From Streptomyces canus (lineage in GTDB: Bacteria; Actinomycetota; Actinomycetes; Streptomycetales; Streptomycetaceae), in contig NZ_JAUSWW010000001.1 of the NCBI RefSeq assembly GCF_030815415.1, forward strand, positions 10,044,001 to 10,108,000: a stretch of 64,000 nucleotides of DNA, written 5' to 3'. Under the pieces are notes generated by a model, which saw nothing but the letters and a program-made list of their open reading frames with translations, made no database searches and was not told the DNA's origin. How positions within the stretch are numbered: the stretch's first letter is position 1; every line of letters begins with the position of its first letter. Shown piece by piece: positions 17,815 through 27,190 of this stretch. Both the position numbers and the translations under genes were made by a program.

Positions 17815-20031
17815 TCACGACACCGCGGCGTCCCGGTAGTTCCCCAGATGTCGGAACGCGCCGTCGACAGCCTCGAACTCGAACAATGCGTCGTGGTTGT
17901 AGCCGTAGCCCTGCTCGTACTTGACCGTGCGGGTGATACCGGCGTACGTGATCTCGGGCATCCGGCGGGCGATCGCGCCCCGTTCCCTCAGCGCCGCGCC
18001 GTCCTTGTCGCAGGCTTCGGCCAGGAACATCGCGGCGTCGTAGGCCTCCGCCGCGTACCAGCCGGGGGAGGTGCCGAAGCGGCTCCGGTAGGAGGCCGTG
18101 AACGCGCGCGTGGCGGCGTGGGCCGTCGGGTCCGTGAAACCTGTGGCGATGACCCAGCCCGTCGCGGCGGCGCCCGCCGACGTGAGGAACCGTCGGTCCA
18201 AGGCGCGTTCTGTGGCCATCCGCGCCCCGGTGAACCGGGCGGCGCTCAGCGCCGACGCGAATCCGGCCGTCCGGGAGGCGTCGCCGGTGAAGAGGACCGC
18301 GTCCGCGCGGGCGGACCGCACCTCGGCGGCGAGCGCCGCGTAGTCGACCTTCCCGGGGCCCACATGAGCCATCGTGGGGTTCCGGCCGTTCTGCTGGAGC
18401 GCCTTCTCGCTCTGGTCGCAGATGCTCCAGGCGAAGTCCTGCTGCGCCCGGTCGTCCACGAGGAAGACCCGGCGGGCGTCCACGTGGTTGCCCAGGTAAC
18501 GGACGCAGGGGACGGCGAGCAGCTCGTAGGTGACCCGCAACGCCGCATGGGAATGGAAGACGTTGTAGCGGGACGCCGAACGGAGTGTGTCGACGCCCAC
18601 GGAGACAGACACCACGGGCATGACCGCTTGGGTGTACGTCTTCTCGCTTGCCTGGAAGCAGGCGTCCGTGGTGGGGCCGAGCACGGCGAGCACCTGCGCG
18701 TCCTTCGTCAAGCGGACGGCCAGTTCGTCGGCCCGCCGGGTGTCGCCGCCGTCGTCGTACCACCGCAGTCTCAGCCGGAAGGGGTACTCGTTGCGCGCGT
18801 TGACCCGGTCGACGGCCAGCCGGGCGCCGTTGAGCTGTGCCGTGCCGCTCTCCTTGCTCGCGCCGGTCAGGTCGCCATGGAACGCCACGACGAGTTCGGG
18901 GCGCGGACGGCCCTTCCCGGACGGTGTGGAGGGTCCCGGCTCCATCCGGGTGCGCCACCACCAGGCCCCACCACCGGCCGCCAGGAGCCCCACCGTCGCC
19001 CCGAGGCGCAGGAAGCCGCGGCGGCCGATCGTGTGGCCGGCCGCGACGGTCGTCAGTGTCACCGCGTCGGGCGACGCTGTGTCCGCCACGTCCGCGGTGC
19101 TCGAGGGTGGCGACGCGGACAACTGCGTGGGTTCGATCTCGCCGAGGGTGAGCACGGCGGCGGCACCGTCGTTGATCAGCCGAGTGACCGGCGCCGGCAG
19201 CCAGTCGGACGGCGCGGAGGAGCCGGGGGACCCCCCGAGTGCCGTCCGGATCCCAGCAAGGCTCGGGCGTTTGTCCGGTTCCTTGTGCATGCAGGTCCTG
19301 AGCAGAGGCTCCAGATCCTGCGGCAGCGCCGCCGGATCGGGCTCCTCGTAGATCGTGCGCATCAAGACCCCGGCCGGCCCGCCGCTGCCGAACGGACGGA
19401 CCCCGGTCGCCGCGAACGCCAGCACACACCCCAGGGAGAACACGTCGGTGGGCGGACCGATCCGGCCGCTCCGTGCCCGCGCCTGCTCCGGTGACAGGAA
19501 GCCCGGGGAGCCGACGATCACACCGCTGGACGTGAGCGCCGTGGCGTCCGGCGCGCGGGCGATGCCGAAGTCGATGAGCCGTGGCCCGTCCGGCGCCAGC
19601 AGGATGTTCCCTGGCTTGACGTCCCGGTGCACCAGACCGGCGCCGTGCACCGCCTCCAGCGCCTCGGCGATCAGCGCGCCCAGCACCCGCACGGAAGCGG
19701 GCGACAGCGGCCCGAAGAGGTCCACCGCCTCGGCGAGCGAGGGCCCCGGCACGTACGTGGTCGCCAGCCAGGGTGTCTCCGCGTCGGCGTCCGCATCCAG
19801 CAGCGGGACCACCCAGCGGCTGTCGACCTGCCGGGCGGTCTCGATCTCACGGCGGAAACGGGCCCGGAATCCGCTCTCGTCGGTGAACGGGGACCGGACC
19901 GTCTTGACCGCGGCGATCGCCCCGCCCGGCGCCCGGGCCAGGAAGACCACGCCCATGCCGCCGGCGCCCAGCCGCCGCAGCAGACGGTAGCGGCCGATCC
20001 GGGACGGGTCGCCAGCCCGCAGCGGCTCCAT
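17815..20031 (-). CDS. transmembrane Ser/Thr kinase with outer LivJ-type binding domain (distal copy)
   Basis: 738 residues. The cytoplasmic kinase (about 12-265) has LRRLGAGGMGVVFLA, the VK lysine in AAVKTV, HRDVKPGNILL and IDFGIARAP. Next come a linker, a hydrophobic segment at about 340-360 that begins with a twin-arginine-like RRGFLRLGA, and a periplasmic-binding-protein fold of the branched-chain amino acid receptor type (VVAFHGDLTG, LAVLGPTTDA, YAAEAYDAAMFLAEA). It should sense a small ligand outside and phosphorylate targets inside. The start ATG 20031 shares one base with the upstream stop (TGATG). Paralogue of the preceding kinase. Confidence 0.88.
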   Translation of the reverse strand: MEPLRAGDPSRIGRYRLLRRLGAGGMGVVFLARAPGGAIAAVKTVRSPFTDESGFRARFRREIETARQVDSRWVVPLLDADADAETPWLATTYVPGPSLAEAVDLFGPLSPASVRVLGALIAEALEAVHGAGLVHRDVKPGNILLAPDGPRLIDFGIARAPDATALTSSGVIVGSPGFLSPEQARARSGRIGPPTDVFSLGCVLAFAATGVRPFGSGGPAGVLMRTIYEEPDPAALPQDLEPLLRTCMHKEPDKRPSLAGIRTALGGSPGSSAPSDWLPAPVTRLINDGAAAVLTLGEIEPTQLSASPPSSTADVADTASPDAVTLTTVAAGHTIGRRGFLRLGATVGLLAAGGGAWWWRTRMEPGPSTPSGKGRPRPELVVAFHGDLTGASKESGTAQLNGARLAVDRVNARNEYPFRLRLRWYDDGGDTRRADELAVRLTKDAQVLAVLGPTTDACFQASEKTYTQAVMPVVSVSVGVDTLRSASRYNVFHSHAALRVTYELLAVPCVRYLGNHVDARRVFLVDDRAQQDFAWSICDQSEKALQQNGRNPTMAHVGPGKVDYAALAAEVRSARADAVLFTGDASRTAGFASALSAARFTGARMATERALDRRFLTSAGAAATGWVIATGFTDPTAHAATRAFTASYRSRFGTSPGWYAAEAYDAAMFLAEACDKDGAALRERGAIARRMPEITYAGITRTVKYEQGYGYNHDALFEFEAVDGAFRHLGNYRDAAVS

Positions 20032-22448
20032 CAGACGGTGAGCGGCGCGGGGCCGTCGTAGACGAAGGAGCCCTGGTCGACGCGCCAGAGAAAGCCGCCG
20101 GTTCCGTCGATGACGAGCTGGCCGGTCTTGTCGAAGGCGTAGGTCTTGGTGATGCCCTTGTACTTCCCACCCCGTACCGCCGTGAGCAGATTCTGTCGGG
20201 TGCGCTTTTGAAAGGGCAGCCCCGCCAGGCCCTTGAGCAGCATGCCGGCCACGTCGTAGGCCTCCGCGGCGTACCAGGGCGGCGCCTGCTTGAAGCGCTC
20301 GCGGTAGGCGGCGGCGAACGCGCGCGCCTCGGGCTTGCGGGTCGCGTCGATCACCGGCGCCACTATCACCCAGCCCTCGGCGTCTTCCTGAGCCGCGGTC
20401 AGGAACCGTTCGTCCAGGAGGGCCGGGCCCGAGACCCGAGGACCCTTGAAGGCGCGCCCCCGCAGCGTCGCGGCGATCAGCGCTCCCCGGTCCGGCAGAC
20501 CGGCGAAGAACACGGAGTCGGCACCGGCGGAGAGCACGGTGTCCACCGCGCCGCCGAAGTCGTGGCGCATCGCGCTGACCACTTCCGGCACGGAGGGGAA
20601 CGGGATGCTGTTGAGCGCGTTGCTGAGGGAACTGGCGAGGTTGGTCCCGTAGGTGCCGGCCGGACGGTCGACGACGATGCCGATCTTGCGGGATCGAGCG
20701 GCACCACGCAGGTAGACGCTCACGTAGAGGGGCAGCACGGCGTCGGGCAGCCGTGCGTGCAGGAACGAGCGGAACCCCTGGACGGAAAGGGCGGTCGTGC
20801 CGGGGGACACACTGACGACCGGCAACAGCCCGGCGTCGTACGTCGCCAGCGCGGCCTGTCCGGTCTCGTCGGTGGTCGGACCGACCACTGCGAGGACCGA
20901 CGGATCGTCGGTGAGTTCCTTTGCGACCCGAGCCGAGGCCGTCGGATCTCCCTTGTCGTCGACGGCCTTGACCTGCACGGTGAACGGGGCGTCGCGGCGC
21001 GCGTTGAACTCCGCGACGGCGAGCCGCAGTCCGCGTTCCTGCGCCCGGCCCGTCGCCTTCTGCGGACCGCTGAGGTCGCCGTGCAGCGCAAGGGTGTGCG
21101 TCGGCCGCCGCGAGGATGCGGGGCTTTCCTCCTGCGAGCTGCCGTCGCGGCCGACCACCCACCAGGCCCCGCCCCCGCCGGCCGCCAGCACCGCTGCGCC
21201 GCCCGAGGCCAGCAGGAACCGGCGCCGGCCCACCGGGCGGGCCTCCCGTGTCCCCGACGGCCCGGTGGTATCACGCGTGTCGGGTTCCGCTCGATCGGCC
21301 ATGGCCGGCGTGTCGGGCGGCACCAGCGTGTGCTCGATGTCCGGCAGCGCGAGGGCGGCGGCCGAGCGTGCGGCGATGAGCTGGGTCACCGGCTCGGGCA
21401 GCCATCCGACCGCCTCGTCGCCCACGGTGGCCTCGGCCGTCTCCGCGTCGACCGGCGCGGCCTCGGTGGCCTGTGCGCCCACGGGCGTGGTCGGTGCCGC
21501 CTCTTCACCCGCGGGCGTGGTCTCGGTGGTCTTCTCCGTCCGGGTCGTGGCTGCTGAGCCGGCTTCGTCCCGCGGCTGGGTCTCGGCCGTCCTTTCGCCC
21601 GGCGGTACGGGGCTGGGCGCGCCGGTGTCCTGGGAGGCGCCCCCGGCGGTCAGTTCGCGTACCAGCTCGTGGGCGTCCGGCCGCAGGTCGGGGTCCTTCT
21701 CCAGGCAGCGCTCCAGCACGCCGAGCAGGCCGGCCGGCACCCCTTCGAGGTCTGCGGGGTCGTGGACGGCCCGGTACAGCAGGGCGTCGACCGCGCCGCT
21801 GCCGAAAGGCGCCCGGCCGGTCGCCGCGAACGCCAGCACACAGCCGAGGGAGAACACGTCGCTCGCCGGGCCGATACCGTCCCCGACGCGGCCCTGGGCC
21901 TGCTCGGGAGAGAGGTATCCCGGCGTGCCGACGACCATCCCCGTGGCTGTGAGCGTCCGGTCCTCCGGCGCCCGGGCGATGCCGAAGTCGATGAGCCGTG
22001 GCCCGTCATGAGCGATCAGCACATTGCCCGGTTTGAGGTCCCGGTGGATGAGCCCGGCCCGGTGCACCTCGGCCAGCGCCTCGGCCAGCCGCGCACCGAG
22101 CAGCCGCACACCCCGCTCGGACAGGGGCCCGTACGCGGTCACCGCTTCGGCGAGCGAGGGGCCGGGCACGAACGTCGTCGCGAGCCACGGTGCCTGGGCC
22201 TCAGGGTCGGCGTCCACCAGCGGCACCACACAGCGGCTGTCGACCCGCCGGGCGACCTCCACCTCGCGGCGGAACCGCTCCTTGAAGCCCGGTTCCTCGG
22301 CGTACTCGGCGAGCAGCACCTTCAGCGCCACCAGCGCGCCGCCCGGCGTGCGCGCCAGGTACACCACGCCCATGCCTCCGGCGCCGAGCCGCCCCAGCAG
22401 GCGATGCTCCGCGATCCGCGCGGGATCCGACGAACGCAGCGGCTGCAT
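20031..22448 (-). CDS. transmembrane Ser/Thr kinase with outer LivJ-type binding domain (proximal copy)
   Basis: 805 residues. Kinase about 10-265 with LGRLGAGGMGVVYLA, ALKVLL, HRDLKPGNVLI and IDFGIARAPED. A long Thr/Ala/Glu-rich linker (about 270-400) follows. A hydrophobic segment at about 408-432 is headed by RRRFLLASGG, which resembles a Tat signal. An outer receptor domain follows (LALHGDLSGPQKATG, LAVVGPTTDETGQAAL, WYAAEAYDVAGMLLKGLAG). It ends with a strand-rich block (YAFDKTGQLVIDGTGGFLWR). It starts at ATG 22448, one base into the lipoprotein stop. Such kinase-binding-protein fusions are known in actinobacteria; the ligand is unknown. The linker is longer than in the distal copy. Confidence 0.9.
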   Translation of the reverse strand: MQPLRSSDPARIAEHRLLGRLGAGGMGVVYLARTPGGALVALKVLLAEYAEEPGFKERFRREVEVARRVDSRCVVPLVDADPEAQAPWLATTFVPGPSLAEAVTAYGPLSERGVRLLGARLAEALAEVHRAGLIHRDLKPGNVLIAHDGPRLIDFGIARAPEDRTLTATGMVVGTPGYLSPEQAQGRVGDGIGPASDVFSLGCVLAFAATGRAPFGSGAVDALLYRAVHDPADLEGVPAGLLGVLERCLEKDPDLRPDAHELVRELTAGGASQDTGAPSPVPPGERTAETQPRDEAGSAATTRTEKTTETTPAGEEAAPTTPVGAQATEAAPVDAETAEATVGDEAVGWLPEPVTQLIAARSAAALALPDIEHTLVPPDTPAMADRAEPDTRDTTGPSGTREARPVGRRRFLLASGGAAVLAAGGGGAWWVVGRDGSSQEESPASSRRPTHTLALHGDLSGPQKATGRAQERGLRLAVAEFNARRDAPFTVQVKAVDDKGDPTASARVAKELTDDPSVLAVVGPTTDETGQAALATYDAGLLPVVSVSPGTTALSVQGFRSFLHARLPDAVLPLYVSVYLRGAARSRKIGIVVDRPAGTYGTNLASSLSNALNSIPFPSVPEVVSAMRHDFGGAVDTVLSAGADSVFFAGLPDRGALIAATLRGRAFKGPRVSGPALLDERFLTAAQEDAEGWVIVAPVIDATRKPEARAFAAAYRERFKQAPPWYAAEAYDVAGMLLKGLAGLPFQKRTRQNLLTAVRGGKYKGITKTYAFDKTGQLVIDGTGGFLWRVDQGSFVYDGPAPLTV

Positions 22449-23302
22449 CAGCTCTCACCTCCGAGCTCGAACTCCACGCGGTTGAGCATCGTGGCGTTGG
22501 CGCGCGACGCGAAGGTGCCGAGCTCGTTGTCCGAGTAGCCTTTCGCGCCCTTCACCGACACCGCCAGGGTGACCGTGCCAAGCCGGGTGACGTACCAGTA
22601 GTAGGTCTGCGTGCCGCCACTGGTGAGATATTTACCCATCTCCACGACCTGGTCGTCGGCGTAGGTGTTGTTGCCCTGGCCGTAGGGAGTGGCCGTCGAC
22701 ATCAGACCGGCGATCCACTCGTCACTGCGGACCTGCTGTTGCCGGCAGCGCAACGGCTCCTCCAGGGTGGAGGCCAGCCGCTCGTCGGCCTCGCGCACGC
22801 TGGTGTGCACGGTGACGGCCGCGCTCACCTTGACCTCGCCCTTGCCGCCGGCGGCGGGAATCTCGCTGTAGCGGGACAGGGAAGCCAGGACGCCCCGAGG
22901 TAACCCCCGGCGTTCCCACCGGCACTGCTCGTCCAGCTCGGCGACGGTGCCCAGGGCACTCGCGGCCGGTTGCTGTGCCCGGAACTGCGCGCCCCAGGCC
23001 TGCGGTTTCAGCGCGACGGCCGCCACCAGCGCCTCCGCCCGGTCCTTCGTCCTGGGCACCTTGGCCGGGTCCGGCTGGAAGGCCAGCGAGGACGCGTTCT
23101 TGCCCCCGGTGGACGCGGAGGCGGTGGCCTCGGGAGGGCCGGACTGGGCGGCGGACTTCTCCGGCGCCGACGTCTTCGGCCCGGCGGCCTTGCCGTCGTC
23201 CCCCGAACCGCAACCGCCGAGCACCACGCCCGCCACGATGACCACCGTGGTGATCTGCCACGGCCAAGTACACCTGCGCAAGATGGAGTTGTCGTCGTTC
23301 AT
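22448..23302 (-). CDS. lipoprotein at the head of the kinase operon
   Basis: 284 residues. The signal sequence ends in the lipobox VLGGC with the lipid-bearing cysteine at residue 31, then a disordered Ser/Ala/Pro stretch and a folded domain of about 200 residues with two cysteines (EQCRWERR and LRCRQQQ) likely forming a disulfide. No family recognised. ATG 23302 follows GAGGGGG. It overlaps the first kinase by one base (TGATG), so all three are one operon. It may present ligand to, or regulate, the binding-domain kinases; that is inference from position only. Confidence 0.8.
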   Translation of the reverse strand: MNDDNSILRRCTWPWQITTVVIVAGVVLGGCGSGDDGKAAGPKTSAPEKSAAQSGPPEATASASTGGKNASSLAFQPDPAKVPRTKDRAEALVAAVALKPQAWGAQFRAQQPAASALGTVAELDEQCRWERRGLPRGVLASLSRYSEIPAAGGKGEVKVSAAVTVHTSVREADERLASTLEEPLRCRQQQVRSDEWIAGLMSTATPYGQGNNTYADDQVVEMGKYLTSGGTQTYYWYVTRLGTVTLAVSVKGAKGYSDNELGTFASRANATMLNRVEFELGGES

Positions 23303-23788
23303 CCCCAGCCCCCTCGGTCGCGGGCCCCATCCCGCATGGGGTGATCGTATCGACGGACGCGGGTCCAGGCTGGCGGTTGCGCGAACGGGGAACGAGTCGG
23401 AGCGGTCAACCGATCGAGATGCGGTGCATTGCGCGACCGCGGTGTCCTGTGACAGCGAACTGTGACCGGTCACCACCTATTTGGGGCCGGTGTTCTCCTT
23501 CATTGATCAGGAGCTCCAGGGAGGACCCCGCGCTTGTAATCTCGCCTGCATGGCTGAAGCGAGTAGCGGGGGGCAGCCGGTGCCGGGCGGTGGCGAGCCC
23601 ACCCCTGCGGTTGGTTCCGACGATGGCGCTCCTGCGGACTCCACACCTCAAAATCGGGCCTGTGCCCACATGGGCGGAGATCGGGAGGGGAGTCGATGTG
23701 ATGATCACCACCCTTGCCGCACTCGGAGGGCTGATTCTCGGCATCAGAGCGGAGCAGCGATCTGGTAGAGAGGAACAGCGCGCCGACA
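23303..23788. other. gap of about 490 bases with a possible gene fragment
   Basis: Mostly featureless. From about 23640 to 23790 the plus strand reads WAEIGRGVDVMITTLAALGG and then LILGIRAEQRSGREEQ, a coherent-looking membrane-helix stretch that could be a remnant of a small protein, but it has no convincing start or stop. The lipoprotein promoter should lie in 23303-23400. Confidence 0.3.
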
Positions 23789-25463
23789 ATGATCGTGGGG
23801 GGAAGTCGTGTGAAGGCAGTCAGGCTTGGGAGTCGTCGGGTTCTGCTCGAGCGCTTACGGGCGTCGCCTTCTCTGCTCCGGGCTCCCGTGACAACGCTGC
23901 TCAGCTATCTCAAGAGGTGGGGGGCGCCTGACCTGCGGCATCCGGCGCTTGATCGAGATCGACTGAACCGCTCGTACCGGCAGCTGCTCGCGGTTCTTCT
24001 CGTTCTGCTGGTCTGGCTGGTGAGTCTGTGGAAGCTCGACCGTGATGCGTCGTCCTGGCGGGACGAGACTGTGAGTTATGCCGTGGCCAAGCGCTCTCTC
24101 GGCGAGTTGTGGCTCCTGGTGCAGAACATCGACGCTGTCCACGGCCTGTACTACGTCCTGGCCCATCTCGTACTGGGGGCATGGGACGACGGCGTTCTGA
24201 CACTGCGAGTCCTGTCGGTGCTCGGCACGCTGGTCGCTGTGCTGGGAGTCCACGCCATCGGCAGCCGGCTCGGTGACCCGGCGACGGGGCTTTTTGGCCG
24301 GGGTTGCCTTCCTGTGCGTGCCCCAGGTGCAGTTCTACGCGCAAGAGGCCCGCTCCTATGCGTTGGTGAGCGCCGCGGTGGTATGGGCGACGTGGTTCTT
24401 CGTACGTGCGCTGCAGGACAGCCGACGACGCTGGTGGGCGGGGTATGCAGGGTTGCTGCTGCTGGCCGGGTGGCTGCATGTTTTCGCTCTGCTGGTCATC
24501 CTCGCGCACGCCGTGACGCTCTGGCGCAGTGGGCACATGCGACGCCTCGGGCGGCGCTGGCTCCTGGGCATCGCCTTCGCCGGTTGTGCCGTGGCTCCGC
24601 TGGCCGTGGTGAGTGCCGGTCAGGCGTCAGCGCAGCTGGACTGGCTGGGCCGGCCGAGCCTGCAGGACTGGCTGGGATTCGTGGTTCCTGCCGTGGTGGC
24701 AGCCGCCCTGGGCCTATTGCTTCGTCGGCGAGACGAGGGCTCGGCCAGAGCGGTGACGCTTCCAGCGATCGGTGTGCCGCTCCTGATCGTCCCCGCAGGG
24801 TTCCTACTGACGGTGTCTCTCGTCCACCCGTGGTACGTCGATCGCTACGTCCTGTACTGCATGTCCGGGCTGGCGCTCCTCGTCGGCCAGGGCCTACGGC
24901 ACTGGCAGCGGCTCCTCCGAGCAGAGGCGGACCCGGCGCGCAGGCGACGCCGGCTGTACGCGACGGCAGCTGTTGCCTTCGCCCTCTTCTCAGCGCTCGG
25001 CCCCTGGTACTGGCAGATGCGCTCCCCGGCCAGTCGCACCGACACAGTGGAAAGCTATTGGGGGCTCACCGTCACCGTTCCGGGCGACCCCGAACCAGTC
25101 CTGTTCCAGCCCGCACGGCGCCGCGCGTGGGTCCTGGCCCGGCCCGCCGTCTTCGGGCCGCTCGACGACATCGCGCTGCAGCAGACACCAGCCGCATCCG
25201 GCACGTTGTACGGCGTCGAGGCGTCCCCGGGCGTCATCCGGCAGCGCATGCTCCAGCATCCTGAGATCAACGTCCTGCGCGATCGTCCCGGCCAGCCCCT
25301 GGACAACACCCCCGCAGAGATCACCAAGCGGGAAGTCCTACGTCGGCACTATCAGCTCTGCTGGGTGATCCCGGTCAACGGCGGCGAATCCGCAATCTTC
25401 ATCCGCCGCGATGTCGCAGCGACGAACCCCATATGCGCGCCCGGACGCGACATCTACAGCTGA
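23789..25463 (+). pseudogene. GT-C-type membrane glycosyltransferase with a one-base frameshift
   Basis: The first part (23789 to about 24290) reads a membrane segment and the acidic first-loop motif WRDETVSYAVAKRS; the second part (from about 24291) reads on in the next frame (LAGVAFLCVPQVQFYAQEAR, many membrane helices, C-terminal outer domain). Joined, they match the intact protein at 60069 along the length (WRDE.., VHGLYY, FQTYAQE/VQFYAQE, SGTLHG/SGTLYG). The break is at a run of five T at 24290-24294; four T would restore one frame. It is either a real lesion or a sequencing error. Function would be sugar transfer from a lipid carrier outside the membrane. The start is uncertain (ATG 23789 or GTG 23810). 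Confidence 0.75.
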
Positions 25464-25674
25464 TCGGGCTCAGCATCCGTTCCAGGATGGCTCCGAGTCT
25501 GTCGCTCTCTGGTCGGATCGCAAGGTCAGATAGGTGTTCCAGTCGCGGGCTGCCCGGCGGGTCCACTGGAGGGCTGCGCTGATGCTGAGCGTGTCACTGA
25601 GTACTGCCGCTGGCAGCCACCGAAGGCGAAAGGGTCCGCCGGCTTTGTCGGCAGACCGTCAAGAAAGATCTAGG

Positions 25675-26802
25675 TTACGTTGGCAGTTCGGGCTGCAGCG
25701 CTGCCGAGACCATGTCGAAAAGTCCCCAGTACCCTTCGACCCAGCTGCTGTCTGGCAAGCCGGTTCTGGTGGCTACATGAGTGAAGGCCTCCACGCCGAC
25801 CCAGCCCTGGAACTCTCCGGCGTCGTCGATGACTTGCAGCATGGGGCGGGGGTGGGAGTTGTGGGCGTAGCAGCTCTGCCCCTGGGCTAGGGACTGGCAC
25901 CAGTACTCCTCGGTGTTACGTCGGCCGCCCCCGATCTCACCGATGTAGCGGACCCGGTCTTTGTCAGTGCCGGCGCAGGAGGTGTTCGGTTGGAGCCAGC
26001 CCATACACTGGCCACTGGCGCACGGCTTCCACGGGTTCGAAGCCGGACCGAAGTTCCAGGCTCCGCCCGCCCCCTCCCGGCCTACGATGCCTGTCCGGGT
26101 GGCGGGATCGGGCGACGACGACTTGGCCACGACAAACGCGCCCCGGTACGGTTCAGCGTTGTAGCGCGGGTCTTTGACGAGTTGGCTCATGGTCGCCCGG
26201 CTCGTGCGATCCAGCGAGGCGTTGCTGCCGTAGCCGACGCCAAAATTGGCATACGTGGAGAAGGTGCCCTGAGCGGGGATCTCAACGTCGTTGCCGTAGG
26301 CTCCGTAGAAGGTGGGGCTCGTGATGCGGGCCGCTCGCCCACTGGCCAGCCCCGTGGTGATGTTCCAGCGTTCGGTGATCGGCTGTGCCAACGCGGTGCC
26401 GGCGGCGTTTCTGATCCAGGTCACGGCGAGCCGCCCGTCCGAGGTGTAGTCGAAGGTGCCCTGGTAGCCGCCCGTCGGGTCGCCGGTGAATCCGTCGACG
26501 GTGCGGACCGCACAAGTGGGGACGTTTCCACCGCAGTCCGCATTCATCGCGTCCACCCGCTGTGGCTGTTCCCGCTGATCCCAGGCCCAGTAGTTGGTAG
26601 TCACCGTGCCGTTGGTCTGGAAGGCGTAGTACCCGATCCGGACCCAGTTGCGGTAGTTGTTCTTTGCTGCGAGGTCCAGGTAGCCGAGGGAGACAACCCA
26701 GTTCGACTTTCCTCCGGGCAGGGGCGTGGCTGCCTGGGCAGGGGTCGCCGTAACAACAAGGGCCGCCAGAAGAGCCATGATCGCTGGCAGGATGCTTGCC
26801 AC
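25675..26802 (-). CDS. secreted protein of unknown function
   Basis: 375 residues. An N-terminal signal peptide (ILPAIMALLAALVVTATPAQA region) is followed by a Tyr/Trp/Gly-rich exported domain with seven or more cysteines (ADCGG, PTCAVR, PCASGQCMGW, NTSCAG, YWCQSL, QSCYAH), suggesting several disulfides. No family recognised. The start is GTG 26802 with only a weak ribosome site; an ATG at 26806 in another frame is a distractor. It is a single-gene unit between broken genes, and may be an extracellular binding or enzyme domain. Confidence 0.7.
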   Translation of the reverse strand: MASILPAIMALLAALVVTATPAQAATPLPGGKSNWVVSLGYLDLAAKNNYRNWVRIGYYAFQTNGTVTTNYWAWDQREQPQRVDAMNADCGGNVPTCAVRTVDGFTGDPTGGYQGTFDYTSDGRLAVTWIRNAAGTALAQPITERWNITTGLASGRAARITSPTFYGAYGNDVEIPAQGTFSTYANFGVGYGSNASLDRTSRATMSQLVKDPRYNAEPYRGAFVVAKSSSPDPATRTGIVGREGAGGAWNFGPASNPWKPCASGQCMGWLQPNTSCAGTDKDRVRYIGEIGGGRRNTEEYWCQSLAQGQSCYAHNSHPRPMLQVIDDAGEFQGWVGVEAFTHVATRTGLPDSSWVEGYWGLFDMVSAALQPELPT

Positions 26803-26983
26803 TCATGTGTCGAGCGCTCTCACTCTGTTCCTCATCAGGCTTCCTCCTGCAGACATTTATCGGGGCGAAACCCCGACGCCTCCTGTTACCCGGACGGCCG
26901 GTTCGAGCCCTCCGGGTAATAACGGCCGGCCGCGATGACGAGGTTGTTCATGGTCTGCGGCGGGTCGGGACTGCGCTCTGCGT

Positions 26984-27190
26984 TCATGTGTCCGTTCCGG
27001 TGCCCGTCAGCGCCTGGACGCCGACGACGTCCAGCAGTCGCAGCCGCTCGGCGGTCTCGCTGCCCTCCGCCGCGCTGAAGGCCATGATCCGCAGGTCGGT
27101 GCCGAGCGCCGCGAGGATGTCGCAGTCGAGGGTGAACTCACCGACGCTCGCGTGCCGGACCGTCTTGGTCAAGGACTCGTGCACACCGTC
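26984..27190 (-). pseudogene. C-terminal fragment of a MmyB-type XRE regulator
   Basis: The reading frame LTKTVRHASVGEFTLDCDIL followed by DLRIMAFSAAEGSETAERL matches the end of the MmyB-like ligand-binding domain found at the C-terminus of many Streptomyces helix-turn-helix regulators (pattern VGE.TLD.D.L...LR...F.A..GSE). The DNA-binding half is missing. The fragment is fused in frame to the tail of the adjacent IS701 pseudogene, so the junction near 27190 is the end of that element or a deletion point. Confidence 0.65.

Noticed and set aside
17456..19429. Long open frame antisense to the distal kinase gene
   Set aside because: Arg/Gly/Pro-rich composition typical of the antisense frame of a high-GC gene, with no domain; the kinase frame is clearly the coding one.
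24290..24294. Programmed frameshifting in the glycosyltransferase gene
   Set aside because: A simple T run without a stimulatory structure, and the paralogue at 60069 is in one frame; an indel or sequencing error is simpler.
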